64,000 nt of DNA from Radiobacillus deserti (GCF_007301515.1 NZ_CP041666.1:1-64000), one strand, 5' to 3'; counted from the stretch's first letter, positions 56,200 to 64,000 are shown. Notes: generated by a model not told the origin, from the sequence alone. Numbers and translations are program-made.

Positions 56200-58149
56200 A
56201 TGTCCAACGAGAAAAAAACATTTTATATTACAACTCCTATTTATTACCCAAGTGGAAATTTACATATAGGTCATGCTTATACAACAGTTGCTGGAGATGC
56301 AATGGCTCGTTATAAACGACTACGTGGCTATGATGTGATGTATCTAACGGGAACGGATGAACATGGACAAAAGATTCAGAAGAAAGCAGATGAAAAAGGG
56401 CAGACTCCACAAAAATATGTAGATGATATTGTGAGTGGGATTAAAACATTATGGGATAAGCTTGAAATCTCCTATGTGGATTTTATTCGTACGACAGAAG
56501 ATCGTCACAAAAAAGTGGTAGAAAAGATTTTTGCTCAGTTGCTAGAGCAAGGGGACATTTATTTAGATGAATACGAAGGCTGGTATTGTACGTCTTGTGA
56601 ATCGTTTTTCACAGAGCGACAATTAGAGGATGGTAAATGTCCGGACTGTGGAGGTCCTGTTGAGAAGGTAAAAGAAGAATCTTATTTCTTCAAAATGAGC
56701 AAGTATGTCGATCGCTTGTTACAATTTTATGAGGATAATCCGGAATTCATTCAACCAGTAAGTAGAAAGAATGAAATGATTAGTAACTTCATTCGCCCGG
56801 GTTTAGAAGATTTAGCTGTATCTCGAACGACGTTTGACTGGGGGATTAAAGTACCAGGTGATCCGAAACACGTCATTTACGTATGGATTGACGCATTATC
56901 TAACTATATAACGGCACTTGGCTATGGAACAGATGATGATGAACGTTACCAAAAATACTGGCCAGCAGATGTTCATCTCATGAGTAAAGAGATTGTTCGA
57001 TTCCATACCATCTATTGGCCAATCATGTTAATGGCGTTAGACCTACCGTTACCTAAAAAAGTTTTTGCACATGGCTGGATTCTCATGAAGGATGGAAAAA
57101 TGTCGAAATCTAAAGGGAATGTTGTGGATCCAGTGGACCTCACAAACCGTTATGGATTAGATGCTCTTCGGTATTACTTACTTCGCGAGGTTCCTTTTGG
57201 TTCTGATGGTACATTTACACCAGAAGGCTTTGTGGAAAGAACGAATTATGATTTAGCGAACGATTTAGGAAACCTATTAAATCGAACGGTTGCTATGATT
57301 GAAAAGTATTTCGATGGAGAGATTCCGGAACTTATTCTTTCAGAGGATGAATTTGACAAGGATTTAGAGCAGCTAGCAAAACAAACAGTTACAAATGTCG
57401 AGAATGCAATGGAAAACATGGAGTTCTCCGTAGCGCTAGCGACAATCTGGCAGTATATTAGCCGTACGAATAAATATATTGATGAGACACAACCTTGGGT
57501 TCTCGCAAAAGAGGAGTCTAATAAAAAACGTCTTGGTAATGTGATGGCACATTTAGCAGATTCCTTACGTCGGACTGCTATCTTACTTCGTCCGTTCTTA
57601 ACTCAGACTCCTAAAACGATGTTTGAACAGCTAGGTGTAATAAATGAAGAACACCAAGAGTGGGATAGTTTACTTAATCACCACGCTATCGCAGCAGGAA
57701 CAAAAGTGGTCAAAAAGGATCCAATGTTCCCAAGATTGGAAGTAGAGAAAGAAACTAAAATCATTAAAGATATGATGAAAAAACCAGAACCCAAAAAGGA
57801 AAAAGAAACAAGCGATGCAAAACCAGAGATTAGCTATGATGATTTTATGACCCTAGATTTACGTGTGGCAGAAGTCATTCGTGCTGACAAGATGGAAAAT
57901 GCCGATAAGCTTCTTCGGATTCAAGTCGATCTAGGAGACGAAAAACGACAAATTGTTTCGGGTATTGCAAAATACTATCAACCAGAAGACTTAATTGGTA
58001 AGAAAGTCATTTGTGTCACCAATTTAAAACCAGTCAAACTACGTGGTGAACTATCTCAAGGTATGATTCTTTCTGGAGAAGATGAAAAAGGAAACTTATC
58101 CTTGGCTACCGTAGAACAATCCTTACCGAACGGATCAGTAGTTAAATAA
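56200..58149 (+). CDS. metS: Methionyl-tRNA synthetase
   Basis: This class I synthetase charges initiator and elongator tRNA-Met. The 649-aa product has the HIGH signature YPSGNLHIGHAYT, a zinc knuckle (CTSCESFFTERQLEDGKC then CGG), the KMSKS loop DGKMSKSKGNVVDP, the anticodon-binding helical domain, and a C-terminal tRNA-binding OB domain (about 540-649, DFMTLDLRVAEVI) joined by a Lys/Glu-rich linker. ATG 56200 follows AAGGAGG. Its native terminator has been split by an insertion sequence. Confidence 0.98.
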   Translation: MSNEKKTFYITTPIYYPSGNLHIGHAYTTVAGDAMARYKRLRGYDVMYLTGTDEHGQKIQKKADEKGQTPQKYVDDIVSGIKTLWDKLEISYVDFIRTTEDRHKKVVEKIFAQLLEQGDIYLDEYEGWYCTSCESFFTERQLEDGKCPDCGGPVEKVKEESYFFKMSKYVDRLLQFYEDNPEFIQPVSRKNEMISNFIRPGLEDLAVSRTTFDWGIKVPGDPKHVIYVWIDALSNYITALGYGTDDDERYQKYWPADVHLMSKEIVRFHTIYWPIMLMALDLPLPKKVFAHGWILMKDGKMSKSKGNVVDPVDLTNRYGLDALRYYLLREVPFGSDGTFTPEGFVERTNYDLANDLGNLLNRTVAMIEKYFDGEIPELILSEDEFDKDLEQLAKQTVTNVENAMENMEFSVALATIWQYISRTNKYIDETQPWVLAKEESNKKRLGNVMAHLADSLRRTAILLRPFLTQTPKTMFEQLGVINEEHQEWDSLLNHHAIAAGTKVVKKDPMFPRLEVEKETKIIKDMMKKPEPKKEKETSDAKPEISYDDFMTLDLRVAEVIRADKMENADKLLRIQVDLGDEKRQIVSGIAKYYQPEDLIGKKVICVTNLKPVKLRGELSQGMILSGEDEKGNLSLATVEQSLPNGSVVK

Positions 58150-58195
58150 GATTGTTTCCTTTTGAGACGAAGACGGGCTTCAGCAAGAAGTAATA

Positions 58196-58210
58196 AGAAA
58201 AACGCTTATC
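58196..58210 (+). terminator. Left arm of the split metS terminator
   Basis: AGAAAAACGCTTATC is the exact complement of GATAAGCGTTTTTCT at 59674-59688. Without the insertion the two arms would form a 15-bp hairpin with a loop of about 10 bases and a T5 tail. Confidence 0.82.
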
Positions 58211-58223
58211 CGGTGTAAAAGTG

Positions 58224-58272
58224 AACTGCACCCCAATTGTTAGACACTCAACAATTGGAGGTGCAGTTTTTT
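58224..58272 (+). promoter_or_regulatory. Left-end IS hairpin hiding the orfA ribosome site
   Basis: AACTGCACCCCAATTGTT (58224-58241) pairs with AACAATTGGAGGTGCAGTT (58250-58268) with one bulged base, followed by T-rich sequence to 58272. The 3' arm holds GGAGG (58257-58261), the orfA ribosome site. Transcripts entering from metS would form this hairpin and either terminate or mask the site. Confidence 0.75.
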
Positions 58273-58797
58273 ATGGCTAAATTTACTCAAGAAAATAAAT
58301 TAAATGCAGTTCAAAGATATTTAGAAGGTAATGAGAGTTATCATTCTATTGGAGAATCACTGGGGACGTCTTCAAGTGTGATAATGAACTGGGTGGCACA
58401 ATATAATCTTCATGGTTTAGAGGGATTATTAAAGAAATCCTATGCAAGTTATTCAGAACAGTTTAAACTAAAAGTGCTTAACTATATGATTGAGCATGGG
58501 ACGTCACCTAATGAAACAGCCGCGATTTTTAAAATCTCCTCTCCAGGTATGATTAGAAAATGGAGGATCCTTTATGAAAAAGGAGGAGTAGACGCCCTTA
58601 AACCGAAGAAAAAGGGGCGTACACTCATGAAAAAAGAAAATAAGAGAGATACACAAAAACAAGTACCAACTGATAATTCTATTGAAGCTCTCAAAGCTGA
58701 AGTAAAACAGCTACGAATGGAGAATGAGTATCTAAAAAAGTTGAACACCTTAGTTCAAAACAAGGAAAAATCACCAAACAAGACAAAGCGAAAATAG
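58273..58797 (+). CDS. IS150-type transposase OrfA
   Basis: This 174-aa protein has two helix-turn-helix segments in the N-terminal two-thirds (NAVQRYLEGNESYHSIGESL and FKLKVLNYMIEHGTSPNETA) and a leucine-zipper coiled coil near the C-terminus (ALKAEVKQLRMENEYLKKL). It recognises the IS ends and is the DNA-binding part of the transposase. ATG 58273 directly follows the T-run of the end hairpin. The slippery A AAA AAG (58734-58740) lies in the leucine zipper, allowing a -1 shift into orfB. Without the shift it ends at TAG 58795. Confidence 0.93.
   Translation: MAKFTQENKLNAVQRYLEGNESYHSIGESLGTSSSVIMNWVAQYNLHGLEGLLKKSYASYSEQFKLKVLNYMIEHGTSPNETAAIFKISSPGMIRKWRILYEKGGVDALKPKKKGRTLMKKENKRDTQKQVPTDNSIEALKAEVKQLRMENEYLKKLNTLVQNKEKSPNKTKRK
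58734..58740 (+). promoter_or_regulatory. Programmed -1 frameshift heptamer A AAA AAG
   Basis: The codons CTA AAA AAG place the heptamer in the correct phase for tandem slippage. Orf B is open in the -1 frame from this point on. This is the canonical IS3-family signal that yields the OrfAB transposase. Confidence 0.85.
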
Positions 58798-59636
58798 TCT
58801 ATGAACTAAGGAATGACTTCTCGGTGAAAGCACTTATAACGTTGGCAGATGTACCACGTAGTACGTACTACTACTTCGTTAAACAATTAGATCGTCCAGA
58901 TAAAGATGCAGAACTAAAAATACTTATAAAAGAAATTTATTATGAACACAAAGGACGATATGGTTATCGTCGTATTCGAGATGAGCTTGTGAACCGTGGG
59001 TACAAAGTTAATCATAAAAAAGTTCAACGAATCATGAAGGGATTAGGTTTGAAAAGTATGGTTCGTATGAAGAAATATCGTTCTTATAAAGGGAAAGTAG
59101 GTAAGACAGCACCAAACATATTGGACCGTAACTTCAAGGCAGAAAAGCCAAATGAAAAATGGGTAACAGATATTACTGAGTTTAAATTATTTGGGGAGAA
59201 ACTCTACCTATCTCCTATTCTTGATTTATTTAATGGTGAAATTATTACTTACACGATTGGTTCAAGACCTACATACTCACTTGTTTCAAACATGTTAGAG
59301 AAGTCTTTTGAACGATTAACAGATAAAGATAAGTTAATTCTTCACTCAGATCAAGGATGGCATTACCAAATGAGGCAGTATCGCCACGCCTTAAAGGAGC
59401 AAGGGATAACACAAAGTATGTCACGTAAGGGAAACTGTTATGACAACGCAGTGATAGAGAATTTCTTTGGAATTATGAAATCTGAATTTCTATACCTCAA
59501 TGAATTTGATAGCATTGATCATTTTAAACAAGAACTTGAAGAATACATGAATTACTATAACAACAAACGTATTAAGACAAAATTAAAAGGCAAGAGTCCA
59601 GTACAATTCCGAACTCTTGCCCAACAAGCTGCTTAA
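58740..59636 (+). CDS. IS150-type transposase OrfB (catalytic part of OrfAB)
   Basis: This is the DDE integrase-fold catalytic domain. The frame is open from the slippage point at 58740. The only plausible independent start is GTG 58824 (270 aa), without a good ribosome site, so expression is mainly as an OrfAB fusion. The catalytic triad is visible as the Asp in WVTDITEF, the Asp in LHSDQGWHY, and the Glu 35 residues later in NAVIENFFG. An HTH_21-type segment (HKGRYGYRRIRDEL) precedes the core. No truncation is apparent. Confidence 0.92.
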   Translation, partial: VEHLSSKQGKITKQDKAKIVYELRNDFSVKALITLADVPRSTYYYFVKQLDRPDKDAELKILIKEIYYEHKGRYGYRRIRDELVNRGYKVNHKKVQRIMKGLGLKSMVRMKKYRSYKGKVGKTAPNILDRNFKAEKPNEKWVTDITEFKLFGEKLYLSPILDLFNGEIITYTIGSRPTYSLVSNMLEKSFERLTDKDKLILHSDQGWHYQMRQYRHALKEQGITQSMSRKGNCYDNAVIENFFGIMKSEFLYLNEFDSIDHFKQELEEYMNYYNNKRIKTKLKGKSPVQFRTLAQQAA

Positions 59637-59673
59637 TAAAATTATCTGTCTAACTTTTTGGGGTCACTTCAAA

Positions 59674-59688
59674 GATAAGCGTTTTTCT
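59674..59688 (+). terminator. Right arm of the split metS terminator
   Basis: GATAAGCGTTTTTCT, the partner of 58196-58210, now lies 1.46 kb away. Alone it cannot terminate metS transcription. Confidence 0.8.
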
Positions 59689-59708
59689 ATGAAAAGGAGG
59701 AAAAAAGC

Positions 59709-60473
59709 ATGTTGTTCGATACACATGTTCATTTAAATGTACAACAATTCGACGAAGATCGTGACGAAGTCATGGACCGTGCACGAGAAGCAGGAGTAGA
59801 AAAAATGGTAGTTGTCGGGTTTGACCGAGAAACAATTCCAAAGGCTCTGTCTTTAGCGGAAAAGCATGATCACATATATGCAGCAGTAGGCTGGCACCCA
59901 GTCGATGCCATCGATATGACAGAACAAGATTTAGACTGGATTGAAGAATTAGCCAATCATCCTAAAGTGGTCGCAATCGGAGAGATGGGATTAGATTACC
60001 ATTGGGACAAATCTCCAAAGGATGTACAAAAATCGGTATTTCGACAGCAAATTGCATTAGCCAAACGTGTAAACCTGCCTATCATTATTCATAACCGGGA
60101 AGCTACGGAGGACATTGTCGAAATCTTAAAAGAAGAAAATGCTGCCGAAACAGGAGGAATTATGCACTGTTATAATGATTCAGCAGAATATATTCAAGAT
60201 TGTCTTGATATGAATTTTTACATTTCACTTGGTGGTCCAGTAACCTTTAAAAATGCAACACTACCGAAAGAAGTTGCGAAGGTTGTGCCATTAGATCGGC
60301 TGCTTATTGAGACTGATTGCCCGTTCTTAGCACCACATCCAAACCGGGGAAAACGAAATGAACCAGCTTATGTGAAGCTAGTGGCAGAGAAAATAGCTGA
60401 ATTAAGAGACATTACTTATGAGGAAGTAGCACGGGCTACAACAGAAAATGCTATAAAATTGTTTAGAATATAA
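59709..60473 (+). CDS. tatD: TatD family metal-dependent DNase (YabD)
   Basis: This is a 254-aa TIM-barrel hydrolase with the metal ligands HVH in FDTHVHLN, Glu in VAIGEMGLDYHW, His in PIIIHNRE and MHCYND, and Asp in LIETDCPFLAP. TatD proteins are 3'-5' DNases with roles in repair and DNA degradation. ATG 59709 follows AAAGGAGG. In B. subtilis yabD directly follows metS; here the insertion sequence now lies between them. Confidence 0.95.
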   Translation: MLFDTHVHLNVQQFDEDRDEVMDRAREAGVEKMVVVGFDRETIPKALSLAEKHDHIYAAVGWHPVDAIDMTEQDLDWIEELANHPKVVAIGEMGLDYHWDKSPKDVQKSVFRQQIALAKRVNLPIIIHNREATEDIVEILKEENAAETGGIMHCYNDSAEYIQDCLDMNFYISLGGPVTFKNATLPKEVAKVVPLDRLLIETDCPFLAPHPNRGKRNEPAYVKLVAEKIAELRDITYEEVARATTENAIKLFRI

Positions 60474-60505
60474 CTAGTAAAAGAGAAATCCTGCAAAGAA
60501 TTAAA

Positions 60506-60546
60506 ATCGCCCTCAAACCCTTGAAAAACAAGGGTTTGAGGGCGAT
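60506..60546. repeat. Long perfect hairpin downstream of tatD
   Basis: An 18-bp perfect stem (60506-60523 with 60529-60546; arms start ATCGCCCTC and CAAGGGTTT) closes an A5 loop. No T-run follows on either strand, so it is not a standard terminator. It may stabilise the tatD transcript 3' end. The rest of 60474-60703 shows no gene. Confidence 0.7.
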
Positions 60547-60703
60547 GTAATCTAATTTTAATATAACTGAAATATAAAAGAATAAAAACAAGCTCATCCC
60601 AGTAGTGCCAGGGGTTTAACTTGATTTTATCCAATGGTTGCTCGTTTGACACTCTTTCCAAATGCTTTATATAATCAACGGGTACAAAAGGAGGCAAGCG
60701 AGC

Positions 60704-61906
60704 ATGAATCCAATTTCACAGCTATTGCCGGCGTGGAAAAGTAAGATTTTCATTCCGATAGCCACTATTATAGCAGGGCTTGTTCTGGTATCTCTAATTA
60801 CATACCAAGTAACAAAAGCCGAAGTAACTGTCGTCCAAAATGGGGAAGAAGAAATTGTAGCCACCCATGCAAATACAGTAGCAGAACTTTTAGATGAACT
60901 TAATATTAAACCTTCTAAATACGATACATTATCTCACGAGGAACAAGATGCTATTACTGCAGGCATGACTGTCATTTATGACAAAGCAATGCCGGTTGAA
61001 GTAACATTAAACGGTGAGACGAAAGAGTATTACACGACAGCAGATACAGTAGCAGATTTTCTTGAAGAAAATGAAATCACAATTAGTGAGCACGATAACG
61101 TATCGGTTGATCAGAACGAAGCAATCAAAAATGGAATGAACATCTCCATTGATCAAGCTTTTCAACTTACGTTAAAGGATGGCGGGAAGGAAAAGAAGGT
61201 TTGGGCGACTGAAGGAACCGTTGCGGACTTTCTAAAAAACAATGAGATTAAGCTAGGAAAACTAGATAAGCTAAATCTCGAAAAAACAGACAGGATTGAT
61301 AAAAACTCTGTTATTGAAATAACAAGAGTAGAAAAAGTAACCGATGTTGTAAAAGAAACAAAAGATTATGCAGTGGTTACAAAAAAAGATAGTTCTTTAG
61401 CAAAAGGCCAAGAAAAAGTTATTTCTTCAGGTGAAAAAGGTGTAGTGGAAAAGCACTATGAGGTCATTCTGGAGAATGGAAAAGAAGTTAGTCGTAAGTT
61501 AATCAAAGAAGACGTGAAAAAGGAAAGTGAACAACGTGTAGTAGCCGTTGGGACGAAGGTTACACAAAACACTGGAGCCAACACCATTTCTCGTGGAACT
61601 GCTCCTGCAGGAAAAACGCTCTACATGAAGGCAACGGCCTATAACTGGAATTGTGCAACATGTAGTGGATCTGGTTACACGAGTACAGGAATTAATCTAA
61701 AGGCTAATCCGAACCGCAAAGTTGTTTCGGTAGATCCTAGCGTCATTCCTTTAGGTACAAAAGTGTGGGTAGAAGGATATGGATACGCGATTGCCGGAGA
61801 TACAGGTGGCCATATCAAAGGGAATAGAATCGATATTCACCTCCCTACTTTAAGTGCCGCCAGAAGCTATGGTACGCGTAGAGTACAAGTGAAAATAATA
61901 AATTAA
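60704..61906 (+). CDS. yabE: Cell-wall protein YabE (DUF348, G5 and 3D domains)
   Basis: YabE resembles resuscitation-promoting-factor-like cell-wall enzymes. The 400-aa product has a membrane/signal helix (about 14-37) and three DUF348 repeats (about 40-205, each with a TVADFL-like core). A G5 domain follows (about 215-290), and then a C-terminal 3D domain with the motif ATAYN and the catalytic-type Asp residues in AGDTGGHIKGNRID. ATG 60704 follows AGGAGG. B. subtilis YabE is a suspected muralytic enzyme; activity here is inferred. Confidence 0.94.
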   Translation: MNPISQLLPAWKSKIFIPIATIIAGLVLVSLITYQVTKAEVTVVQNGEEEIVATHANTVAELLDELNIKPSKYDTLSHEEQDAITAGMTVIYDKAMPVEVTLNGETKEYYTTADTVADFLEENEITISEHDNVSVDQNEAIKNGMNISIDQAFQLTLKDGGKEKKVWATEGTVADFLKNNEIKLGKLDKLNLEKTDRIDKNSVIEITRVEKVTDVVKETKDYAVVTKKDSSLAKGQEKVISSGEKGVVEKHYEVILENGKEVSRKLIKEDVKKESEQRVVAVGTKVTQNTGANTISRGTAPAGKTLYMKATAYNWNCATCSGSGYTSTGINLKANPNRKVVSVDPSVIPLGTKVWVEGYGYAIAGDTGGHIKGNRIDIHLPTLSAARSYGTRRVQVKIIN

Positions 61907-61918
61907 ATATCTTGCTTA

Positions 61919-61955
61919 AGCCCTTGCCATAACGGTGAGGGCATTTTACTTTTTA
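61919..61955 (+). terminator. Terminator after yabE
   Basis: GCCCTTGCC pairs with GGTGAGGGC (two wobble pairs), followed by ATTTTACTTTTT. Confidence 0.72.
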
Positions 61956-62028
61956 TGCCCCATTTAATATCATAATAATTATATATAGACGGATTGTGAT
62001 AAGGAATGCAGAAAAGGATGGGAACTTA

Positions 62029-62586
62029 TTGCGGATAAAAGAAGTTATCGTCGTCGAAGGAAAAGACGACACATCGAAAATAAAACAAGCAGTGGACGCA
62101 GATACTATTGAGACAAATGGATCTGCGGTTAACGAGGATATCATTAATCAAATCAGGCATGCTCAGGAAAAACGAGGTGTCATTATTTTTACAGATCCAG
62201 ATTATCCGGGAGAGAGAATTCGTCATATCGTTTCACAGGCTGTACCTGGCTGTAAGCACGCTTTTTTAACGAAGCAGGAAGCAAAGGCGAAACGAGATAA
62301 AGGGATTGGAATTGAACACGCATCCGTTTCCGTTATTCAAGAAGCCCTCTCTAAAGTGTATGAAGTGACGGGGGAATATGAGTCTGCCATTACAAAGGAA
62401 GATTTACTAGCTTGCGGATTGATAGGAGGTCCAAAAGCAAGAGAAAGAAGAAAAAAACTTGGTGTAGCACTTCGTATTGGGTATGCCAATGCTAAACAGT
62501 TAGAAAAGAGACTAAGCAGTTTCCAAATTGCGAGAGAGGACTTCGTAGAGGTAATGGAACAAATATTGAAGGAGGAAGAGTCATGA
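62029..62586 (+). CDS. rnmV: Ribonuclease M5
   Basis: RNase M5 matures 5S rRNA, such as that encoded at 47.7 kb. The 185-aa product has a TOPRIM domain with VVEGKDD, the acidic TDPDYPGERIR, and a C-terminal domain that contacts rRNA. TTG 62029 follows AGGATGGG and matches the family start MRIKEVIVVEG; an earlier start at 61996 is rejected. It overlaps ksgA by four bases, so the two rRNA-maturation genes are coupled. Confidence 0.95.
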   Translation: MRIKEVIVVEGKDDTSKIKQAVDADTIETNGSAVNEDIINQIRHAQEKRGVIIFTDPDYPGERIRHIVSQAVPGCKHAFLTKQEAKAKRDKGIGIEHASVSVIQEALSKVYEVTGEYESAITKEDLLACGLIGGPKARERRKKLGVALRIGYANAKQLEKRLSSFQIAREDFVEVMEQILKEEES

Positions 62587-63467
62587 ACCAGGAAAAAGCA
62601 ATCGCGACTCCATCCAAAACAAAGGAAATTTTACAGAAGCATGGCTTTTCCTTTAAGAAAAGTTTAGGTCAGAATTTCCTGATTGATACACAAATCTTGA
62701 AGAACATTATTCATCATGCTGGGATAGATAAAGAAACAGGAGCAATTGAGATTGGTCCCGGGATGGGGGCATTAACAGAACAACTCGCTATTCACGCTGA
62801 TGAAGTGGTTGCTTTTGAAATTGATCAGCGCTTAGTTCCGATTTTAAAAGAGACGTTGCAGGGGTATGATAACGTTTCGATTATAAATAAAGATATTTTA
62901 GAAGCAGATATTCAGAAAGAAATAGAAGAACACTTCAAAAAGGGTCAGCCTGTTAAGATAGTAGCTAATTTACCTTATTATATTACGACGCCGATTTTGA
63001 TGAAGCTTTTAATGGAAAAGCTTCCGATATCTAGTATTACGGTAATGATTCAGAAGGAAGTTGCAGAAAGAATGGCGGCAAGTCCAAGTAGTAAAAGCTA
63101 TGGGTCACTATCCATAGCTGTCCAATACTACACGGATGCAAAAGTCGTTATGAATGTTCCCAAAACTGTATTTATGCCACAACCAAATGTAGATTCCTCT
63201 GTTTTACATTTGACGTTACGAGAGGAACCACCTGTACAGGTAGAAGATGAAAACTATTTTTTCGACCTTGTCCAAGCATCTTTTGCGCAAAGACGGAAAA
63301 CATTAAATAATAATTTAGCTCGACACTTTGCAGAAACATATACAAAACAAGAAATTGCGGAGCTAATAAAACAAGCAGATATAGAGGGCTCCCGAAGAGG
63401 GGAAGCCTTATCCATGGAGGAATTTGCTCGTCTAGCGAATACGTTTTACCGTAAAGGTCTTGATTAA
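62583..63467 (+). CDS. ksgA: 16S rRNA dimethyladenosine transferase KsgA (RsmA)
   Basis: KsgA dimethylates two adjacent adenosines in helix 45 of 16S rRNA late in small-subunit assembly. The 294-aa product has the N-terminal KKSLGQNFLID, SAM motif I EIGPGMGALTEQL, and the catalytic motif NLPYYITTPILMKL. The C-terminal helical domain holds QRRKTLNNNL. ATG 62583 follows GGAGGAAGAG within the end of rnmV. Confidence 0.97.
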   Translation: MNQEKAIATPSKTKEILQKHGFSFKKSLGQNFLIDTQILKNIIHHAGIDKETGAIEIGPGMGALTEQLAIHADEVVAFEIDQRLVPILKETLQGYDNVSIINKDILEADIQKEIEEHFKKGQPVKIVANLPYYITTPILMKLLMEKLPISSITVMIQKEVAERMAASPSSKSYGSLSIAVQYYTDAKVVMNVPKTVFMPQPNVDSSVLHLTLREEPPVQVEDENYFFDLVQASFAQRRKTLNNNLARHFAETYTKQEIAELIKQADIEGSRRGEALSMEEFARLANTFYRKGLD

Positions 63468-63501
63468 ATCTTTCAGATAGATGATAGCTTGAACAAAAAG
63501 G

Positions 63502-63529
63502 AACAACTTTTCAATCTCAACATAGGCTA
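63502..63529 (+). promoter_or_regulatory. Sigma-K promoter of yabG
   Basis: AAC (63502-63504), exactly 16 bases, then CATAGGCTA (63521-63529) fits the sigma-K consensus mAC-N16-CATAnnnTA perfectly. yabG is a known sigma-K gene in B. subtilis. ACATAGGC (63520-63527) is repeated inverted as GCCTATGT (63562-63569), a possible operator. Confidence 0.8.
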
Positions 63530-63580
63530 TTTTATAACGAATATTCTTTTGGTTAACGACGGCCTATGTGAGGTGGAAAC

Positions 63581-64000
63581 ATGGAGATTAAGATAGGAGA
63601 TTTAGTTTCACGAACCTCTTATAACCACGATTTATTATTTCGAATTATCGATATATCAGATCGTACAGTCCTTTTACATGGAGAGGATGTGCGATTAGAA
63701 GCGGATGCTTCACCGGAAGATCTTGTCCGCATACCAGAACGAGATTTAAAAAAACGACGAGAGAAGATGAAAGAACAAGAAGACTTTTCTTATCGGTTAT
63801 TTAGACAGGATTATCAGCTTATGAAAGAAAAGCGTGAGTATGAATCCACTTCTGGCTATGAACAAACACCAGATTACTTTCAGCTACCCGCAAGAGTACT
63901 CCATCTAGATGGAGATCAACAGTATTTAAAAAAATGTATTAACGTGTATCAGCGTCTTGGTCTCCAGGTGCACGGTGTTCACCTTAGCGAAAGAGAAATG
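63581..64000 (+). CDS. yabG: Sporulation-specific protease YabG (5' part)
   Basis: YabG is a mother-cell cysteine protease that processes spore coat proteins. The window holds the first 140 codons, and the frame remains open at base 64000. The visible part shows the family pattern MEIKIGDLVSRTSYNHDLLF, a Lys/Arg-rich middle, and LPARVLHLDGDQQYLKKCIN, close to B. subtilis YabG in order and spacing. ATG 63581 follows GAGGTGG. The catalytic residues lie beyond the window. Confidence 0.92.
   Translation, partial: MEIKIGDLVSRTSYNHDLLFRIIDISDRTVLLHGEDVRLEADASPEDLVRIPERDLKKRREKMKEQEDFSYRLFRQDYQLMKEKREYESTSGYEQTPDYFQLPARVLHLDGDQQYLKKCINVYQRLGLQVHGVHLSEREM

Larger units (their letters stand above)
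58222..59671 (+). mobile_element. IS3-family (IS150-like) insertion sequence, 1,450 bp
   Basis: The element starts TGAA and ends TTCA, with imperfect terminal repeats of about 25 bases: TGAACTGCACCCCAATTGTT at the left, and TGTCTAACTTTTTGGGGTCA leading to CTTCA at the right. It is flanked by a 3-bp duplication AAG (58219-58221 and 59672-59674). It carries orfA and orfB in the 0/-1 arrangement with an in-phase A AAA AAG slippery heptamer. All parts look intact, so it may still be active. It sits in the loop of the metS terminator. Confidence 0.92.

Noticed and set aside
56000..56200. T-box or SAM riboswitch for metS
   Set aside because: No GGTGGTACCGCG-like core and no S-box motifs or terminator lie in the leader.

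Overview
The window is the replication-origin side of a Gram-positive, endospore-forming Bacillaceae chromosome. It is low-GC and starts exactly at dnaA. The gene order closely follows the Bacillus subtilis origin region: dnaA-dnaN-yaaA-recF-remB-gyrB-gyrA, yaaC, guaB, dacA, pdxST, serS, dck/dgk, yaaH, tadA, SRP RNA, dnaX-yaaK-recR-yaaL-bofA, an rRNA operon, csfB, yaaO-tmk-darA-yaaR-holB-ricT-yabA-yabB-yazA-rsmI, abrB, metS, tatD, yabE, rnmV-ksgA and yabG. Spore genes (bofA, csfB, cotD, a GerA-type receptor operon, sleL, yabG) show that it sporulates. I cannot name the genus; the protein style suggests a relative of Oceanobacillus or Virgibacillus, which is an inference.

Region by region. 1-9.1 kb holds the initiator, oriC (DnaA boxes, seven DnaA-trios and an AT-rich unwinding region), the sliding clamp, RecF and DNA gyrase. 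9.2-18.6 kb holds a degenerate HD-GYP protein, YaaC, IMP dehydrogenase, uracil-DNA glycosylase, the major carboxypeptidase DacA, the PLP synthase pair PdxST, and SerRS behind a serine T-box. 18.7-22.5 kb holds a lipoprotein, tRNA-Ser(UGA), ProC behind a proline T-box, the deoxynucleoside kinases Dck/Dgk and tRNA-Arg(CCU).

22.5-36.8 kb is an accessory block that B. subtilis lacks between dgk and yaaH. It begins at tRNA-Arg and a degenerate copy of that tRNA's 3' half. It carries a chemoreceptor, a CotD-like coat protein, a four-gene germinant receptor operon including a 55-aa D-type subunit, YceI behind a YodB/CatR-like operator, catabolite-repressed acetyl-CoA synthetase, a frameshifted flavohaemoglobin beside its NO-sensing repressor NsrR, a DUF421 protein and an LCP-family ligase.

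36.8-48 kb returns to the conserved core (SleL, TadA, SRP RNA, DnaX operon, BofA) and a complete 16S-23S-5S operon with tandem promoters and no spacer tRNAs. 48-64 kb holds the csfB-to-rsmI cluster, abrB and metS with Spo0A boxes, an intact-looking IS3/IS150-type insertion sequence, tatD, yabE, rnmV-ksgA and the 5' part of yabG.

Most notable points: an in-frame ochre codon in holB (normally essential); hmp split at a C6 tract; an insertion sequence sitting in the loop of the metS terminator and carrying its own terminator-like hairpin that hides the transposase ribosome site; a short germinant-receptor D subunit; an orphan promoter-terminator unit at about 25.25-25.5 kb; and the tRNA-Arg 3'-end duplication. 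No single new multi-gene system is evident. Some start codons were moved downstream of the longest reading frame to fit ribosome-binding sites and family alignments recalled from memory.
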